From contig DATCEO010000106.1 of NCBI GenBank assembly GCA_036510065.1, positions 92,366-156,365 of the forward strand: a stretch of DNA of 64,000 nt, read 5' to 3'. The notes under the pieces are model-generated. The model was not told where the DNA came from and made no database searches. It worked only from the letters and a program-made list of their open reading frames with translations. Positions 31,681-39,741 of the stretch are shown here, piece by piece. Made by a program: the position numbers and the translations under genes. The first letter of the stretch is position 1, and each line of letters opens with the position of its first letter. This stretch comes from DASUBV01 sp036510065 (GTDB lineage: Bacteria > Actinomycetota > Actinomycetes > Streptosporangiales > Streptosporangiaceae).

Positions 31681-33105
31681 CTAGACGTCGTAGTAGAGCT
31701 CGAACTCGTGCGGGTGCGGCCGGAGCTGAATCGGGGCCAGCTCGTTGGAGCGCTTGTAGTCCAGCCAGGTCGCGATCAGGTCCGGGGTGAAGACGCCGCC
31801 CTCGATCAGGAACTCATGGTCGGCCTCCAGGCTGTCCAGCACCGCCGACAGCGAGCCGGGCACCTGGGGGATAGCCGCGGCCTCGTCCGGCGGGAGCTCG
31901 TAGAGGTCCTTGTCCACCGGCTCGTGCGGCTCGATCTTGTTCTTGATCCCGTCGAGCCCGGCCATCAGCATCGCCGAGAAGGCCAGGTACGGGTTCGCCG
32001 ACGGGTCGGGCACCCGGAACTCCAGCCGCTTGGCCTTCGGGCTGGACCCGGTGATCGGGATTCGCACGCAGGCGGACCGGTTGCGCTGGGAGTAGACCAG
32101 GTTGACCGGTGCCTCGTAGCCGGGCACCAGGCGGTGATAGGAGTTCACCGTCGGGTTGGTGAAGGCCAGCAGGGACGGCGCGTGCTTGAGCAGGCCGCCG
32201 ATGTAGTACCGGCCCATGTCCGCCAGCCCGGCGTAGCCGGCCTCGTCGTAGAACAGCGGCGAGCCGTCTAGCCACAGGCTCTGGTGGCAGTGCATGCCGG
32301 ACCCGTTGTCACCGAAGAGCGGCTTGGGCATGAAGGTGACCGTCTTGCCGGCCGCCAGGGCCGTGCTCTTGATCACGTACTTGTAGAGCATCAGCGTGTC
32401 GGCACTGGTGAGCAGGGGCGCGAAGCGGATGTCGATCTCCGCCTGGCCCGCGGTGCCCACCTCGTGGTGCTGCATCTCGACCTCGATGCCGACCTCGATC
32501 AGCTTGCGGACCATTTCCGAGCGCAGGTCGGTGTAGTGGTCCATCGGCGGCACCGGGAAGTAGCCGCCCTTGTAACGGGGCTTGTTGCCCAGGTTGCCGC
32601 CCGGCTCCTCGCGGCCGGTGTTCCAGGCGCCCTCGACCGAGTCGATGTGGTAATAGCCCTCGTTCGGGCTGGTCAGGTACCGGACCGAGTCGAAGATGTA
32701 GAACTCTGCCTCGGGACCGAAGAAGGCCGTGTCGGCGATGCCGGTGCCCTTGAGGTAATCCTGGGCCTTGCGGGCGACGTTGCGCGGGTCGCGGCTGTAG
32801 GGCTCGCCAGTCAGCGGGTCGTGCACGAAGAACGTGAGGTTCAGCGTCTTGTGCGTGCGGAACGGGTCAATGACCGCGGTGCTGGGATCCGGCATCAGCA
32901 GCATGTCTGATTCGTGGATCTCCTGGAATCCGCGAATCGAGGAGCCGTCGAACATCAGCCCGTCGCTGAAAACGCCCTCGCCGAATGTCTCGGCGGGGAT
33001 AGTGAAATGCTGGACGGTGCCCGGCAGGTCGCAGAACCTGACGTCGACGAACTGCACCTCCTCGGACTCTATATATCGCAGGATCTCGTCGCCGCTGCTG
33101 AACAT
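31681..33105 (-). CDS. glnA1: Glutamine synthetase type I, adenylylatable
   Basis: A 474-residue dodecamer-type glutamine synthetase that makes glutamine from glutamate, ammonia and ATP in the cytoplasm. All class motifs are present: FDGSSIRGFQEIHESDMLL, FGPEAEFYIFD, HHEVGTAGQAEIDIRF, NGSGMHCHQSLW and RLEFRVPDPSANPYLAFS. The regulatory loop DLYELPPDE places Tyr402 at the position adenylylated by GlnE, which is encoded at 24657. The ATG at 33105 with GGGAGAG just upstream is preferred over a longer frame from 33132. It is the housekeeping nitrogen-assimilation enzyme and the counterpart of GlnA2, which lacks the Tyr. Confidence 0.97.
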   Translation of the reverse strand: MFSSGDEILRYIESEEVQFVDVRFCDLPGTVQHFTIPAETFGEGVFSDGLMFDGSSIRGFQEIHESDMLLMPDPSTAVIDPFRTHKTLNLTFFVHDPLTGEPYSRDPRNVARKAQDYLKGTGIADTAFFGPEAEFYIFDSVRYLTSPNEGYYHIDSVEGAWNTGREEPGGNLGNKPRYKGGYFPVPPMDHYTDLRSEMVRKLIEVGIEVEMQHHEVGTAGQAEIDIRFAPLLTSADTLMLYKYVIKSTALAAGKTVTFMPKPLFGDNGSGMHCHQSLWLDGSPLFYDEAGYAGLADMGRYYIGGLLKHAPSLLAFTNPTVNSYHRLVPGYEAPVNLVYSQRNRSACVRIPITGSSPKAKRLEFRVPDPSANPYLAFSAMLMAGLDGIKNKIEPHEPVDKDLYELPPDEAAAIPQVPGSLSAVLDSLEADHEFLIEGGVFTPDLIATWLDYKRSNELAPIQLRPHPHEFELYYDV

Positions 33106-33297
33106 TGCTCTCCCTAGAAGCTTCTTCCGCACCCCATGCGCCGGCTCCCCGGCGCGCTTGCGAGGCTAGCTGCGGGCGATTTCCTGGCAGTATCCCGGAT
33201 GTTTCGCCCGTGTTACGTGCCCGTTCCCGGACAGCATGCCAGCCCGCCGGGCGGTGCTGGGGTCGCCGCACCGGAGCTGCCCAGATACCGTGGGCTC

Positions 33298-33828
33298 GTG
33301 AGCGACAGACGCGCGGCCGGGGCCCGGCCCTCCGGCCAGCCCGCGGTCAGTGACCAGCGTGCGGGCCGGGATTCCGGCAGCTACCCGGGCCAGCGGTTCG
33401 GGCTGCCCGAGGAGGGCCCGCGGTCGGTAGCCGGGGTCGGCCGGCGGCTGGGCGCCCTGATCATCGACTGGCTCGCGTGCCTGCTGATCACGGCGGCCAT
33501 CCTGCGCAGCGTGCATCACACCACGGTGCTGCAGCACGGCATTGCCGTGCACCGGGACATCTCCTTCTCGCTGGCGCTGGCCCAGGCGCGCGGGTGGACC
33601 CTGGCGCTGTTCGCCATCGAGCAGGTCGTGCTGACCGCGCTGACGGGCTTCACCCTGGGCAAGCGGCTGCTGGGCATCCGGGTGGCCCGGCTGGAGGGCA
33701 GCTCGGCCATCGTGTCCTCGCTGGTCCGGACGTTCCTGCTGCTGCTGGTGGTGCCGCCGCTGGTCCTGGACAAGGACCTGCGCGGGCTGCACGACAAGGC
33801 CGCCCGGACGGTCGTCATCCGCATCTGA
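33298..33828 (+). CDS. RDD-family membrane protein
   Basis: A 176-residue protein with a ~50-residue hydrophilic N-terminus (YPGQRFGLPEEGPRSVAGVG) and an RDD domain: RRLGALIIDWLACLLITAAI, WTLALFAIEQVVLTALTGFT, LGKRLLGIRVARLEG and a last helix TFLLLLVVPPLV before DKDLRGLHDKAARTVVIRI. The Arg-Asp-Asp signature residues are partly present (R-R-LGALIID, DLRGLHDK). RDD genes sit beside glnA1 in Streptomyces, so this is conserved context. The GTG at 33298 lacks a strong ribosome site. Transport of ions or small solutes has been proposed for RDD proteins, but this one is uncharacterised. Confidence 0.83.
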   Translation: MSDRRAAGARPSGQPAVSDQRAGRDSGSYPGQRFGLPEEGPRSVAGVGRRLGALIIDWLACLLITAAILRSVHHTTVLQHGIAVHRDISFSLALAQARGWTLALFAIEQVVLTALTGFTLGKRLLGIRVARLEGSSAIVSSLVRTFLLLLVVPPLVLDKDLRGLHDKAARTVVIRI

Positions 33829-33858
33829 GCCGGGCGCCGCGCAGCCCCGGCCGCTCCT

Positions 33859-33879
33859 GGCCGCCGTTTCCCGGCGGCC
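33859..33879. terminator. Hairpin between RDD and DUF4191 genes
   Basis: GGCCGCCG (33859-33866) and CGGCGGCC (33872-33879) pair around TTTCC in the 61-base gap between two convergent stops. It is a plausible bidirectional terminator. Confidence 0.6.
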
Positions 33880-33889
33880 GTCCCGCGAC

Positions 33890-34606
33890 TTAGCGGGTCT
33901 TGGGCCGCGGGGCCTTGGGCATCCGCGTGCCGCGCGGCACCGGGCCCTTGGGCATCTGCATCGACTGCGGCAGCGCCTTGAGCCGGAAGTTGAGGTCGGT
34001 GATCGCCGGGCCCTTGAGGTTGCGGGGCAGCTTCATGACGTGCTTCTGCAGCTGCCGGATGGACAGCTGGCCGGGCGCGTCGCCAACCTGGATGTCGTAG
34101 ATCGGGACCTCGTAGGCCACCCGGGAGACCCGCTTCTTCTCGGCGGAGAGCAGGCTGGGCAGCCTCGTCGGGGACCCCTCGCCGACCAGGACGACCCCCG
34201 GCCGGCCCACGGCCCGGTGCACCACGTCCATGTTGCGGTTGGCCGCGATCGCGGGCGTGACCGTCCAGTTGCCGCGCAGGCTCTGCAGGATCGCGGCGGC
34301 CGCGCCCGGCTGGCCCGCGATGGCCGCGTACTGGGCGGACTGCGCGAACCGGCCGAACAAGATCATGGCCACCAGGAAGCCGAGCAGCACGCCGAGCGGG
34401 GCCAGGAAGGCGACCTGCCCGATAAGCAGGCCCACGACCACGCAGACCACGAGGACCCCGAGGCCGGCCGCGGCGATGATCGGCAGCGCCTTGGGATTGG
34501 TGTCGCGGATGATGCCCGCGACCATGCGGATCTGCTTGAGTCGGCCGGGGGCGGCTGCGTCGGCCGCGGCCTTCTTGCCCGTGGCCCCGCCGGGCTTATT
34601 TACCAT
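33890..34606 (-). CDS. DUF4191-domain membrane protein
   Basis: A 238-residue actinobacterial DUF4191 protein. A basic N-terminus with GRLKQIRMVAGIIRDTNPKA is followed by two membrane helices (IIAAAGLGVLVVCVVVGLLI and APLGVLLGFLVAMILFGRFA), then a cytoplasmic domain with GQPGAAAAILQSLRGNWTVT, VGRPGVVLVGEG and a basic tail PKAPRPKTR. Function is unknown. It overlaps the end of lipA by 7 bases and lies between lipA and the RDD/glnA1 genes, as in other actinobacteria, which suggests a conserved operon with lipA and possibly a role at the membrane linked to lipoylation; that link is only positional. Confidence 0.85.
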   Translation of the reverse strand: MVNKPGGATGKKAAADAAAPGRLKQIRMVAGIIRDTNPKALPIIAAAGLGVLVVCVVVGLLIGQVAFLAPLGVLLGFLVAMILFGRFAQSAQYAAIAGQPGAAAAILQSLRGNWTVTPAIAANRNMDVVHRAVGRPGVVLVGEGSPTRLPSLLSAEKKRVSRVAYEVPIYDIQVGDAPGQLSIRQLQKHVMKLPRNLKGPAITDLNFRLKALPQSMQMPKGPVPRGTRMPKAPRPKTR

Positions 34607-35547
34607 GCAGGTGAGGATACCGGGCGCGAGCGGTTATCGGCTGCCTGGCGGTACAGCCTGCCCGCGCGGTAGGACGAGCGGACGAGCGGGCCGGCCATGA
34701 CGCCGGCGAAGCCCAGCTCGCTGGCGACCTCGCCCAGGTCGTCGAATTCCTCGGGCGGCACCCAGCGCTCGATCGGATGGTGGCGCACCGACGGCCGCAG
34801 GTACTGGGTGATGGTCAGCAGCTCGCAGCCGGCGCCGCGCAGGTCCGCCATGGCCGCCAGGACCTCGTGCCGCTCCTCGCCCATGCCCAGGATCAGGTTG
34901 GACTTGGTGACCAGTCCGTGCTCGCGGGCCCGGCTCAGCACCTCCAGGGAGCGCTCGTAGCGGAAGCCCGGCCGGATCCGCCGGAAGATCCGCGGCACCG
35001 TCTCGATGTTGTGCGCCAGGACCTCCGGCCCGGCCGAGAAGACCACGGTCAGCTGGGCCGGCTCGGCGTTGAAGTCGGGGATCAGCAGCTCGACGCCGCA
35101 GCCCGGCACGGCCTGGTGGATCTCCCGGCAGGTCTGCGCGTACAGCCAGGCGCCGCCGTCGGCCAGGTCGTCGCGGGCCACGCCGGTCACGGTCGCGTAA
35201 CGCAGCCCCATCGAGGCCACCGACTCGGCCACCCGGCGCGGCTCGTCAGTATCCAGCGGCAGCGGCTTCCCGGTGGCGATCTGGCAGAAGTCACACCGCC
35301 GGGTGCACTGGTCGCCGCCGATCAGGAAGGTAGCCTCGCGGTCCTCCCAGCACTCGAAGATGTTCGGGCACCCGGCCTCCTCGCAGACCGTGTGCAGCCC
35401 CTCGCGCTGGACCAGCTGCTTCAGCTGGGTGTACTCCGGCCCGGTGCGCAGCCTGGTCTTGATCCAGGGGGGCTTGCGCTCGATCGGGGTCTGGCTGTTA
35501 CGTGCCTCGACCCGCAGCATGCGGCGTCCTTCGGGTGCTAGAACCAC
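34600..35547 (-). CDS. lipA: Lipoyl synthase
   Basis: A 315-residue radical-SAM enzyme that inserts two sulphur atoms into octanoyl groups on lipoyl domains. It has both iron-sulphur sites: the auxiliary cluster motif CEEAGCPNIFECWE near residues 55-68 and the radical-SAM motif CTRRCDFCQI near 82-90, plus ATVTGVARDDLADGGAWLYA and the C-terminal RSSYRAG with the cluster-ligand Ser. The GTG at 35547 gives the N-terminus APEGRRMLRVEARNSQTP shared with other actinobacterial LipA; an ATG at 35520 with GAAGGA upstream is the alternative. It acts after LipB (36953) on SucB (42258). Confidence 0.96.
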   Translation of the reverse strand: MVLAPEGRRMLRVEARNSQTPIERKPPWIKTRLRTGPEYTQLKQLVQREGLHTVCEEAGCPNIFECWEDREATFLIGGDQCTRRCDFCQIATGKPLPLDTDEPRRVAESVASMGLRYATVTGVARDDLADGGAWLYAQTCREIHQAVPGCGVELLIPDFNAEPAQLTVVFSAGPEVLAHNIETVPRIFRRIRPGFRYERSLEVLSRAREHGLVTKSNLILGMGEERHEVLAAMADLRGAGCELLTITQYLRPSVRHHPIERWVPPEEFDDLGEVASELGFAGVMAGPLVRSSYRAGRLYRQAADNRSRPVSSPAW

Positions 35548-35666
35548 CCTTGCAGCCTAATACCAGCCCGCGGGTCATCGCGTTTCCGGGCCGCAGGCGG
35601 CGGGCCGCCGGCGCCGGGCGGCGGGCCGATGTGACGCGGGGCCCGGTTTTCCGCGAAGCTGGGGGC

Positions 35667-36974
35667 ATGCCAACGCAGTTTGACCCGCCCTCGGGAACCC
35701 GGGACTTCCTGGCCGACGAGGTCGAGGCCCGCGAGCAGGCGTTCGACATCATCCGCTCGGTGTTCGTGCGGTACGGCTTCGAGCCGCTGCAGACTCCGGC
35801 CTTCGAGCGGCTGGACGTCCTGCTGGGCAAGTACGGCGACGAGGGCGACAAGCTCGTCTTCAAGATCCTGCGGCGCGGCGAGCACGAGGCGTCCGGCGAG
35901 GCGGACCTGGCCCTTCGCTACGACATGACGGTCCCGCTGGCCCGGGTAGCGGCCGCGCACGGCAGCCAGCTGCCCTGGCCCTACAAGCGCTATGCGATGG
36001 GCCCGGTCTGGCGGGCCGACCGGCCGGGCAAGGGCCGGTTCCGCGAGTTCGTGCAGTGCGACCTGGACATCCTCGGATCCTCCTCGCTGCTGGCCGACGC
36101 CGAGACCCTGTCCGCGCAGCACGACGCCCTGGCCGGGCTGGGCCTGGCCGACTTCACCATCCAGCTCAACTCGCGTCATGTCCTGGCCGGCCTGCTGGAG
36201 GCGTTCAAGATCCCGGCCGGGCTCGGCACGGGAGTGCTGACCTCGCTGGACAAGCTGGACAAGCTCACGCCAGATGAAGTGGTCGCCGAGCTCATCGGCC
36301 GGGGCCTGCCCGAGCATGAGGCGGCCGAGCTGGTCGCGACGATGACCGCGCCGGACGCGGTCGACCGGGTCAGGGCCGCGCTCAAGCCCGGCGAGGAAGG
36401 CACCGCGGGCCTGGACGAGGTGGACGGGCTGCTGTCGCTGGTCCTCCCGCAGATCCCGCAGGGGCGGGTGGTCTTCACGCCGAGCATGGTCCGCGGGCTG
36501 AGCTACTACACCGGCCCGATCTGGGAGGTGCGGGCGCCCGGCGTAGCGGGCGCCATCGGCTCGGGCGGCCGTTACGACCACCTGATCGAGCACCTGGGCG
36601 GCCCGGACACCCCGGCGACCGGCGCGTCGCTGGGCGTGGAGCGGATCCTGGCGCTGCGGCCGCCCGGCGTGGTGAGCGGCCGGGGGCGCCTGGACGCGGC
36701 GGTCACCGTCATGGGCGAGGAACTGGCCCGGGAGTCGTTCTCCATCGCGGCGGCGGCCCGGGCCGCCGGCCTGCGCGCCAGCGTGTACCTGGGCTCGTCG
36801 GGCAAGCTAGGCCGGCAGCTGAAGTGGGCCAGCGATCAGGGGGCCCGGTGGTGCCTGATCTACGGCCGCAGCGAGCAGGAGGCGGGCGTGGTCACCGTGC
36901 GCGATATGATCAGCGGCGAGCAGACGCGGGTGCCCCTGGACGATGTCAGCAGCTACCTGGCCGCGGCGGCCTGA
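35667..36974 (+). CDS. hisS: Histidyl-tRNA synthetase of eukaryotic/archaeal-like type
   Basis: A 435-residue class II synthetase that charges tRNA-His. Motif 2 is KRYAMGPVWRADRPGKGRFR followed by EFVQCDLDILG; the His-binding loops are RGLSYYTGPIWE and motif 3 is GASLGVERILAL; a C-terminal anticodon-binding domain follows. The segment LALRYDMTVPLARVAA, where standard bacterial enzymes have a LRPEGT block, and EFVQCDLDI, where they have QxGxE, match the eukaryotic/archaeal-like subgroup. It lies between lipA and lipB, divergent from the first and overlapping the second by 22 bases. It could be a second copy or a displaced sole copy. Confidence 0.92.
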   Translation: MPTQFDPPSGTRDFLADEVEAREQAFDIIRSVFVRYGFEPLQTPAFERLDVLLGKYGDEGDKLVFKILRRGEHEASGEADLALRYDMTVPLARVAAAHGSQLPWPYKRYAMGPVWRADRPGKGRFREFVQCDLDILGSSSLLADAETLSAQHDALAGLGLADFTIQLNSRHVLAGLLEAFKIPAGLGTGVLTSLDKLDKLTPDEVVAELIGRGLPEHEAAELVATMTAPDAVDRVRAALKPGEEGTAGLDEVDGLLSLVLPQIPQGRVVFTPSMVRGLSYYTGPIWEVRAPGVAGAIGSGGRYDHLIEHLGGPDTPATGASLGVERILALRPPGVVSGRGRLDAAVTVMGEELARESFSIAAAARAAGLRASVYLGSSGKLGRQLKWASDQGARWCLIYGRSEQEAGVVTVRDMISGEQTRVPLDDVSSYLAAAA

Positions 36975-37681
36975 GCAGCCAGGGCGGCGAGGCCGTCGAG
37001 GCCGTCGCGGCCGTCGGCCCGGCGGAAGCGGCCGTCACCGAGCACGTTCGCCAGGTGCTGCTCGGCGACATCCGCGACGGCGGTCACCGGGATGGCCCGG
37101 CCTGTCTCGGCGGACAGCGAGGTAACGGCGGCGTCGCTGATCCCGCACGGGACGAACCGGTCAAACCAGCTAAGGTCGCAGTCGCAGTTCACCGCGATGC
37201 CGTGCATGGTCACGCCCCTGGCCACCCGGATGCCGACCGCGCCGACCTTGCGATCGGGGCCGCCGTCCGCGGCGCGGACCCAGGCTCCGCTGCGCCCGTC
37301 CACCCGGGTCGCCCGGACCCCGAAGTCCGCGCAGGTCAAGATCATGACCTCCTCGGCGGCCCGCACGTAGGCGACCACGTCGATGGGCTCGTCCAGGGCG
37401 ATGATGGGGTACCCGACCAGCTGGCCCGGCCCATGCCAGGTGATCTTGCCGCCCCGGTCCACCTCGATCACCGGCGCGCCGGGATCGCCGGCCGGGCGGT
37501 CTAGCGGGCCGGTGCGCTTGCCGGCCGTGTAGACGGCCGGATGCTCGAGCAGCAGGCACGTATCGGGGATCTCGCCCCGCACCCGCCGCTCATGCAGGTC
37601 CCGCTGTATCTCCAGGGCCTCGGTGTAGGGCACGGCCTCGGCGCCGAATCCCAGCCGGCATATGACCAGATCTCGCTGCAC
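36953..37681 (-). CDS. lipB: Octanoyl-[acyl-carrier protein]:protein octanoyltransferase
   Basis: A 242-residue enzyme that moves octanoate from acyl carrier protein onto lipoyl domains, the step before LipA. Family marks: LLLEHPAVYTAGKRTGPLDR, DRGGKITWHGPGQLVGYPII, RKVGAVGIRVARGVTMHGIA with the conserved catalytic-pocket Lys, and FVPCGISDAAVTSL with the acyl-accepting Cys near residue 177. The GTG at 37681 starts the typical QRDLVICRLG. The C-terminus has an Ala-rich extension. Separated from lipA by the hisS gene, which points the other way, so the two lipoate genes are probably not in one transcript here. Confidence 0.95.
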   Translation of the reverse strand: MQRDLVICRLGFGAEAVPYTEALEIQRDLHERRVRGEIPDTCLLLEHPAVYTAGKRTGPLDRPAGDPGAPVIEVDRGGKITWHGPGQLVGYPIIALDEPIDVVAYVRAAEEVMILTCADFGVRATRVDGRSGAWVRAADGGPDRKVGAVGIRVARGVTMHGIAVNCDCDLSWFDRFVPCGISDAAVTSLSAETGRAIPVTAVADVAEQHLANVLGDGRFRRADGRDGLDGLAALAAQAAAAR

Positions 37682-37858
37682 GCTCTCAGCCTATGCCCAG
37701 CCGCGGGACGGGAGCCCCGGCCGCTTAGCCCCGCGGCCGGTTAGGCCTCGCGGCCGCTTAGCCCCCCGCTGCGCGGGAGATGTAGGGGGTAGATGATCCG
37801 ATGGGCCGGGAATGCCCGGCGCCCGCGGATCGCTACCGCTGGCGGGAGGTGCGCTGGT

Positions 37859-38530
37859 TTGCTCAGCGAGGAAGAGTTGCGCCGCATGAGCCCGGACGAG
37901 CGGCTGCGGCTGCTGCGGGCTCTCGTCGCGCTGGACAGCTCCGAGGCCGCGGCCCAGACCGCGGGCCGCCGGCGGCGGGCCATCGTGCTGACTGCCATCG
38001 TGGCCTGCTGTGTCGTCCTGGCCGCCTGGATCGCCGTGCTGGCCCTGACCCTGCCGCCGTACTACCGGGCCGGCGACTGGCGAGGCGCGTGGGTCGGCTT
38101 CGACGTGGCGTTGCTCGCCACCTTCGCGGTGACCGGCTGGGCGGCCTGGCGGCGCCGCCAGATCCTCGTTATCTGCCTGGTCGTGCTCGCTACCCTCCTG
38201 TGCTGCGACGCGTGGTTCGATGTCGTCCTGAACGCGCACACCAAGGGATTTCAGGTCAGCCTGCTGTCGGCGCTCCTGATCGAGCTGCCGCTGGCCGTCC
38301 TGGCCATCGCCGGCGCGCGGCGGCTGCTGCGCATGACCGTCGCCATCGTCCGCCGCTACGAGGGCCATCAGGGCCCGCCGCCGCGGCTGCGGCAGGCTCG
38401 CCTGGTCGGCGGCGCGCCCGGATCCGACCTCAGGGACCTGTTCCGTGAGCCGGCCGAGACGGGCGGCGAACCGCGTGACCCGCGAAGCGCGGCGCGCACG
38501 GCGGAAAGGCCGGGCCGCCCGGGCGGATGA
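37859..38530 (+). CDS. Multi-pass membrane protein, unknown
   Basis: A ~223-residue protein with a charged N-terminus (SEEELRRMSPDERLRLLRAL) and four hydrophobic helices: AIVLTAIVACCVVLAAWIAV, GAWVGFDVALLATFAVTGWA, ILVICLVVLATLLCCDAWF and LLSALLIELPLAVLAIAGA, then a polar, basic C-terminus. I do not recognise the family; similar 4-helix proteins are common and uncharacterised in actinobacteria. The TTG at 37859 follows GGGAGGT at 37844-37850 with ideal spacing and is chosen; an ATG at 37886 with AGGAAGAG is the alternative. The conserved CCDAWFDV stretch may be functional, for example in metal or redox sensing, but that is a guess. Confidence 0.6.
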   Translation: MLSEEELRRMSPDERLRLLRALVALDSSEAAAQTAGRRRRAIVLTAIVACCVVLAAWIAVLALTLPPYYRAGDWRGAWVGFDVALLATFAVTGWAAWRRRQILVICLVVLATLLCCDAWFDVVLNAHTKGFQVSLLSALLIELPLAVLAIAGARRLLRMTVAIVRRYEGHQGPPPRLRQARLVGGAPGSDLRDLFREPAETGGEPRDPRSAARTAERPGRPGG

Positions 38531-38619
38531 CCCGAGACACGCGCGACGCCATTCGCGCTGCCGTCAGCGTCGTGCAGAACCTGGCCGATGTGAACCCGTG
38601 ACGGCCGGCCGCGGCCGGG

Positions 38620-39471
38620 CTACTCCTGGCGCTGCTGCAGGTGCTCGACCGCGTGACGGATGGCGAGGTCCTGCGCCCGCAGGTGGGCCTGCAGGCGCTC
38701 GCAGCCGTGCAGGACGGCTTCGGCGTTCAGGTAGGTCTGGGTCGCGCGCCTTTCCGCCACCCGGCCGATAACCTGCTGGCCGACCATGATCACGAACATC
38801 AGGAAGAGCTGGGTCTGACTCGACAGGAACAGCAGGAACAGGTAGGGGTACGGGTCGAACCCCAGAGCCTGGCCGGCGATCATCCAGACGGCCTGGAAGA
38901 GCGCCGCGACGTAGAACGCCGTCATCGTGCCGGCCTTGCTGGTCAGCCAGGCCGCGAGCCGGCCGTTGAGCCCGACGGGATCGTCGTAGGTCACCGGCGG
39001 AGCCTCGATCCGCACCGCGGCCTGGGCCAGGACCTCCTGCTCCCGGGGGCGCAGGTTCGTGCTGCCGGCCAGATAGGCGTCCTGGGCGATCAGGTGATTC
39101 TGAATCTGCTCGCAGTCGACCAGGATGGCCTGCGCGTCCTCGTAGGTGTGCACGGAGCGCCGGTCCCCCGCGCGCCCCAGCACCTGCTGGCCCAGCAGGA
39201 TGATGAAGATCAGCAGGAGCTGGACCACGTTGCCCAGGAAGAGCAGGAACGGGTACGGGTAGGGATCGAAGCCCAGGACTTGCCTGGAGGCGAGCGCCAT
39301 CCAGATGACGGTGACGGCCAGGCAGGTGTAGACGGTCCACATCGACCCGATCCTGGCCGTGATCCAGGCGGCGAGGCGCTCATTGAATTCGGGGCGGTCC
39401 CCGGCCCACCCGGGCTCGTGGTCCCGCCCGGCATGTGCCCTAGGGTGCCGGATGGCCGTATATAGGCTCAT
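38620..39471 (-). CDS. Tandem DUF1003-type membrane protein
   Basis: A 283-residue protein made of two copies of a ~110-residue membrane unit. Copy 1 (about residues 28-120) has NERLAAWITARIGSMW, LGFDPYPYPFLLFLGNVVQL and GQQVLGRAGDRRSVHTYEDA. Copy 2 (about 150-250) has NGRLAAWLTSKAGTM, LGFDPYPYLFLLFLSSQTQL and GQQVIGRVAERRATQTYLNA. The xDPYPYxFL...Q...GQQ pattern is that of DUF1003 proteins, normally single. The ATG at 39471 with GGGAGGA upstream is preferred. The C-terminal part of each unit is helical and polar and could mediate dimer contacts. Function is unknown. Confidence 0.85.
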   Translation of the reverse strand: MSLYTAIRHPRAHAGRDHEPGWAGDRPEFNERLAAWITARIGSMWTVYTCLAVTVIWMALASRQVLGFDPYPYPFLLFLGNVVQLLLIFIILLGQQVLGRAGDRRSVHTYEDAQAILVDCEQIQNHLIAQDAYLAGSTNLRPREQEVLAQAAVRIEAPPVTYDDPVGLNGRLAAWLTSKAGTMTAFYVAALFQAVWMIAGQALGFDPYPYLFLLFLSSQTQLFLMFVIMVGQQVIGRVAERRATQTYLNAEAVLHGCERLQAHLRAQDLAIRHAVEHLQQRQE

Positions 39472-39741
39472 GTGAGCGATCCTCCCGTCGGCTAGCTGGC
39501 CCTGATCCCGTGGCCGGCTGGCGCTTCTTAGGAGGTACCCGTGGCAGCCCATGTCAGGCTTTCGTGCGCCGAGGCCCGGCAGGTGAATCCGGACCTCGGG
39601 GTGGCGATCCTCGAGTCGTTCTGGGTCTCGCCCACGCGGCCTTGCGGGAGGGTGAGCACATCGTGGTGCCCGGCCGCGCCGAGGCGGCCCGGCTCACCCG
39701 GGTCGACGTCGAGCCGTCGGCGGTCGATGAGCCCGCGGCCC
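39472..39741. other. Gap with an isolated ribosome site and a possible broken short gene
   Basis: On the plus strand AGGAGGT (39530-39536) is followed at 39541 by GTG and ~25 codons that look coding (AAHVRLSCAEARQVNPDLGV, then AILESF). The frame then becomes unlikely, while a shifted frame further on reads ALREGEHIVVPGRAEAARL and TRVDVEPSAVDEPAAL. This may be a small frameshifted gene or chance; no family was recognised. Confidence 0.3.
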
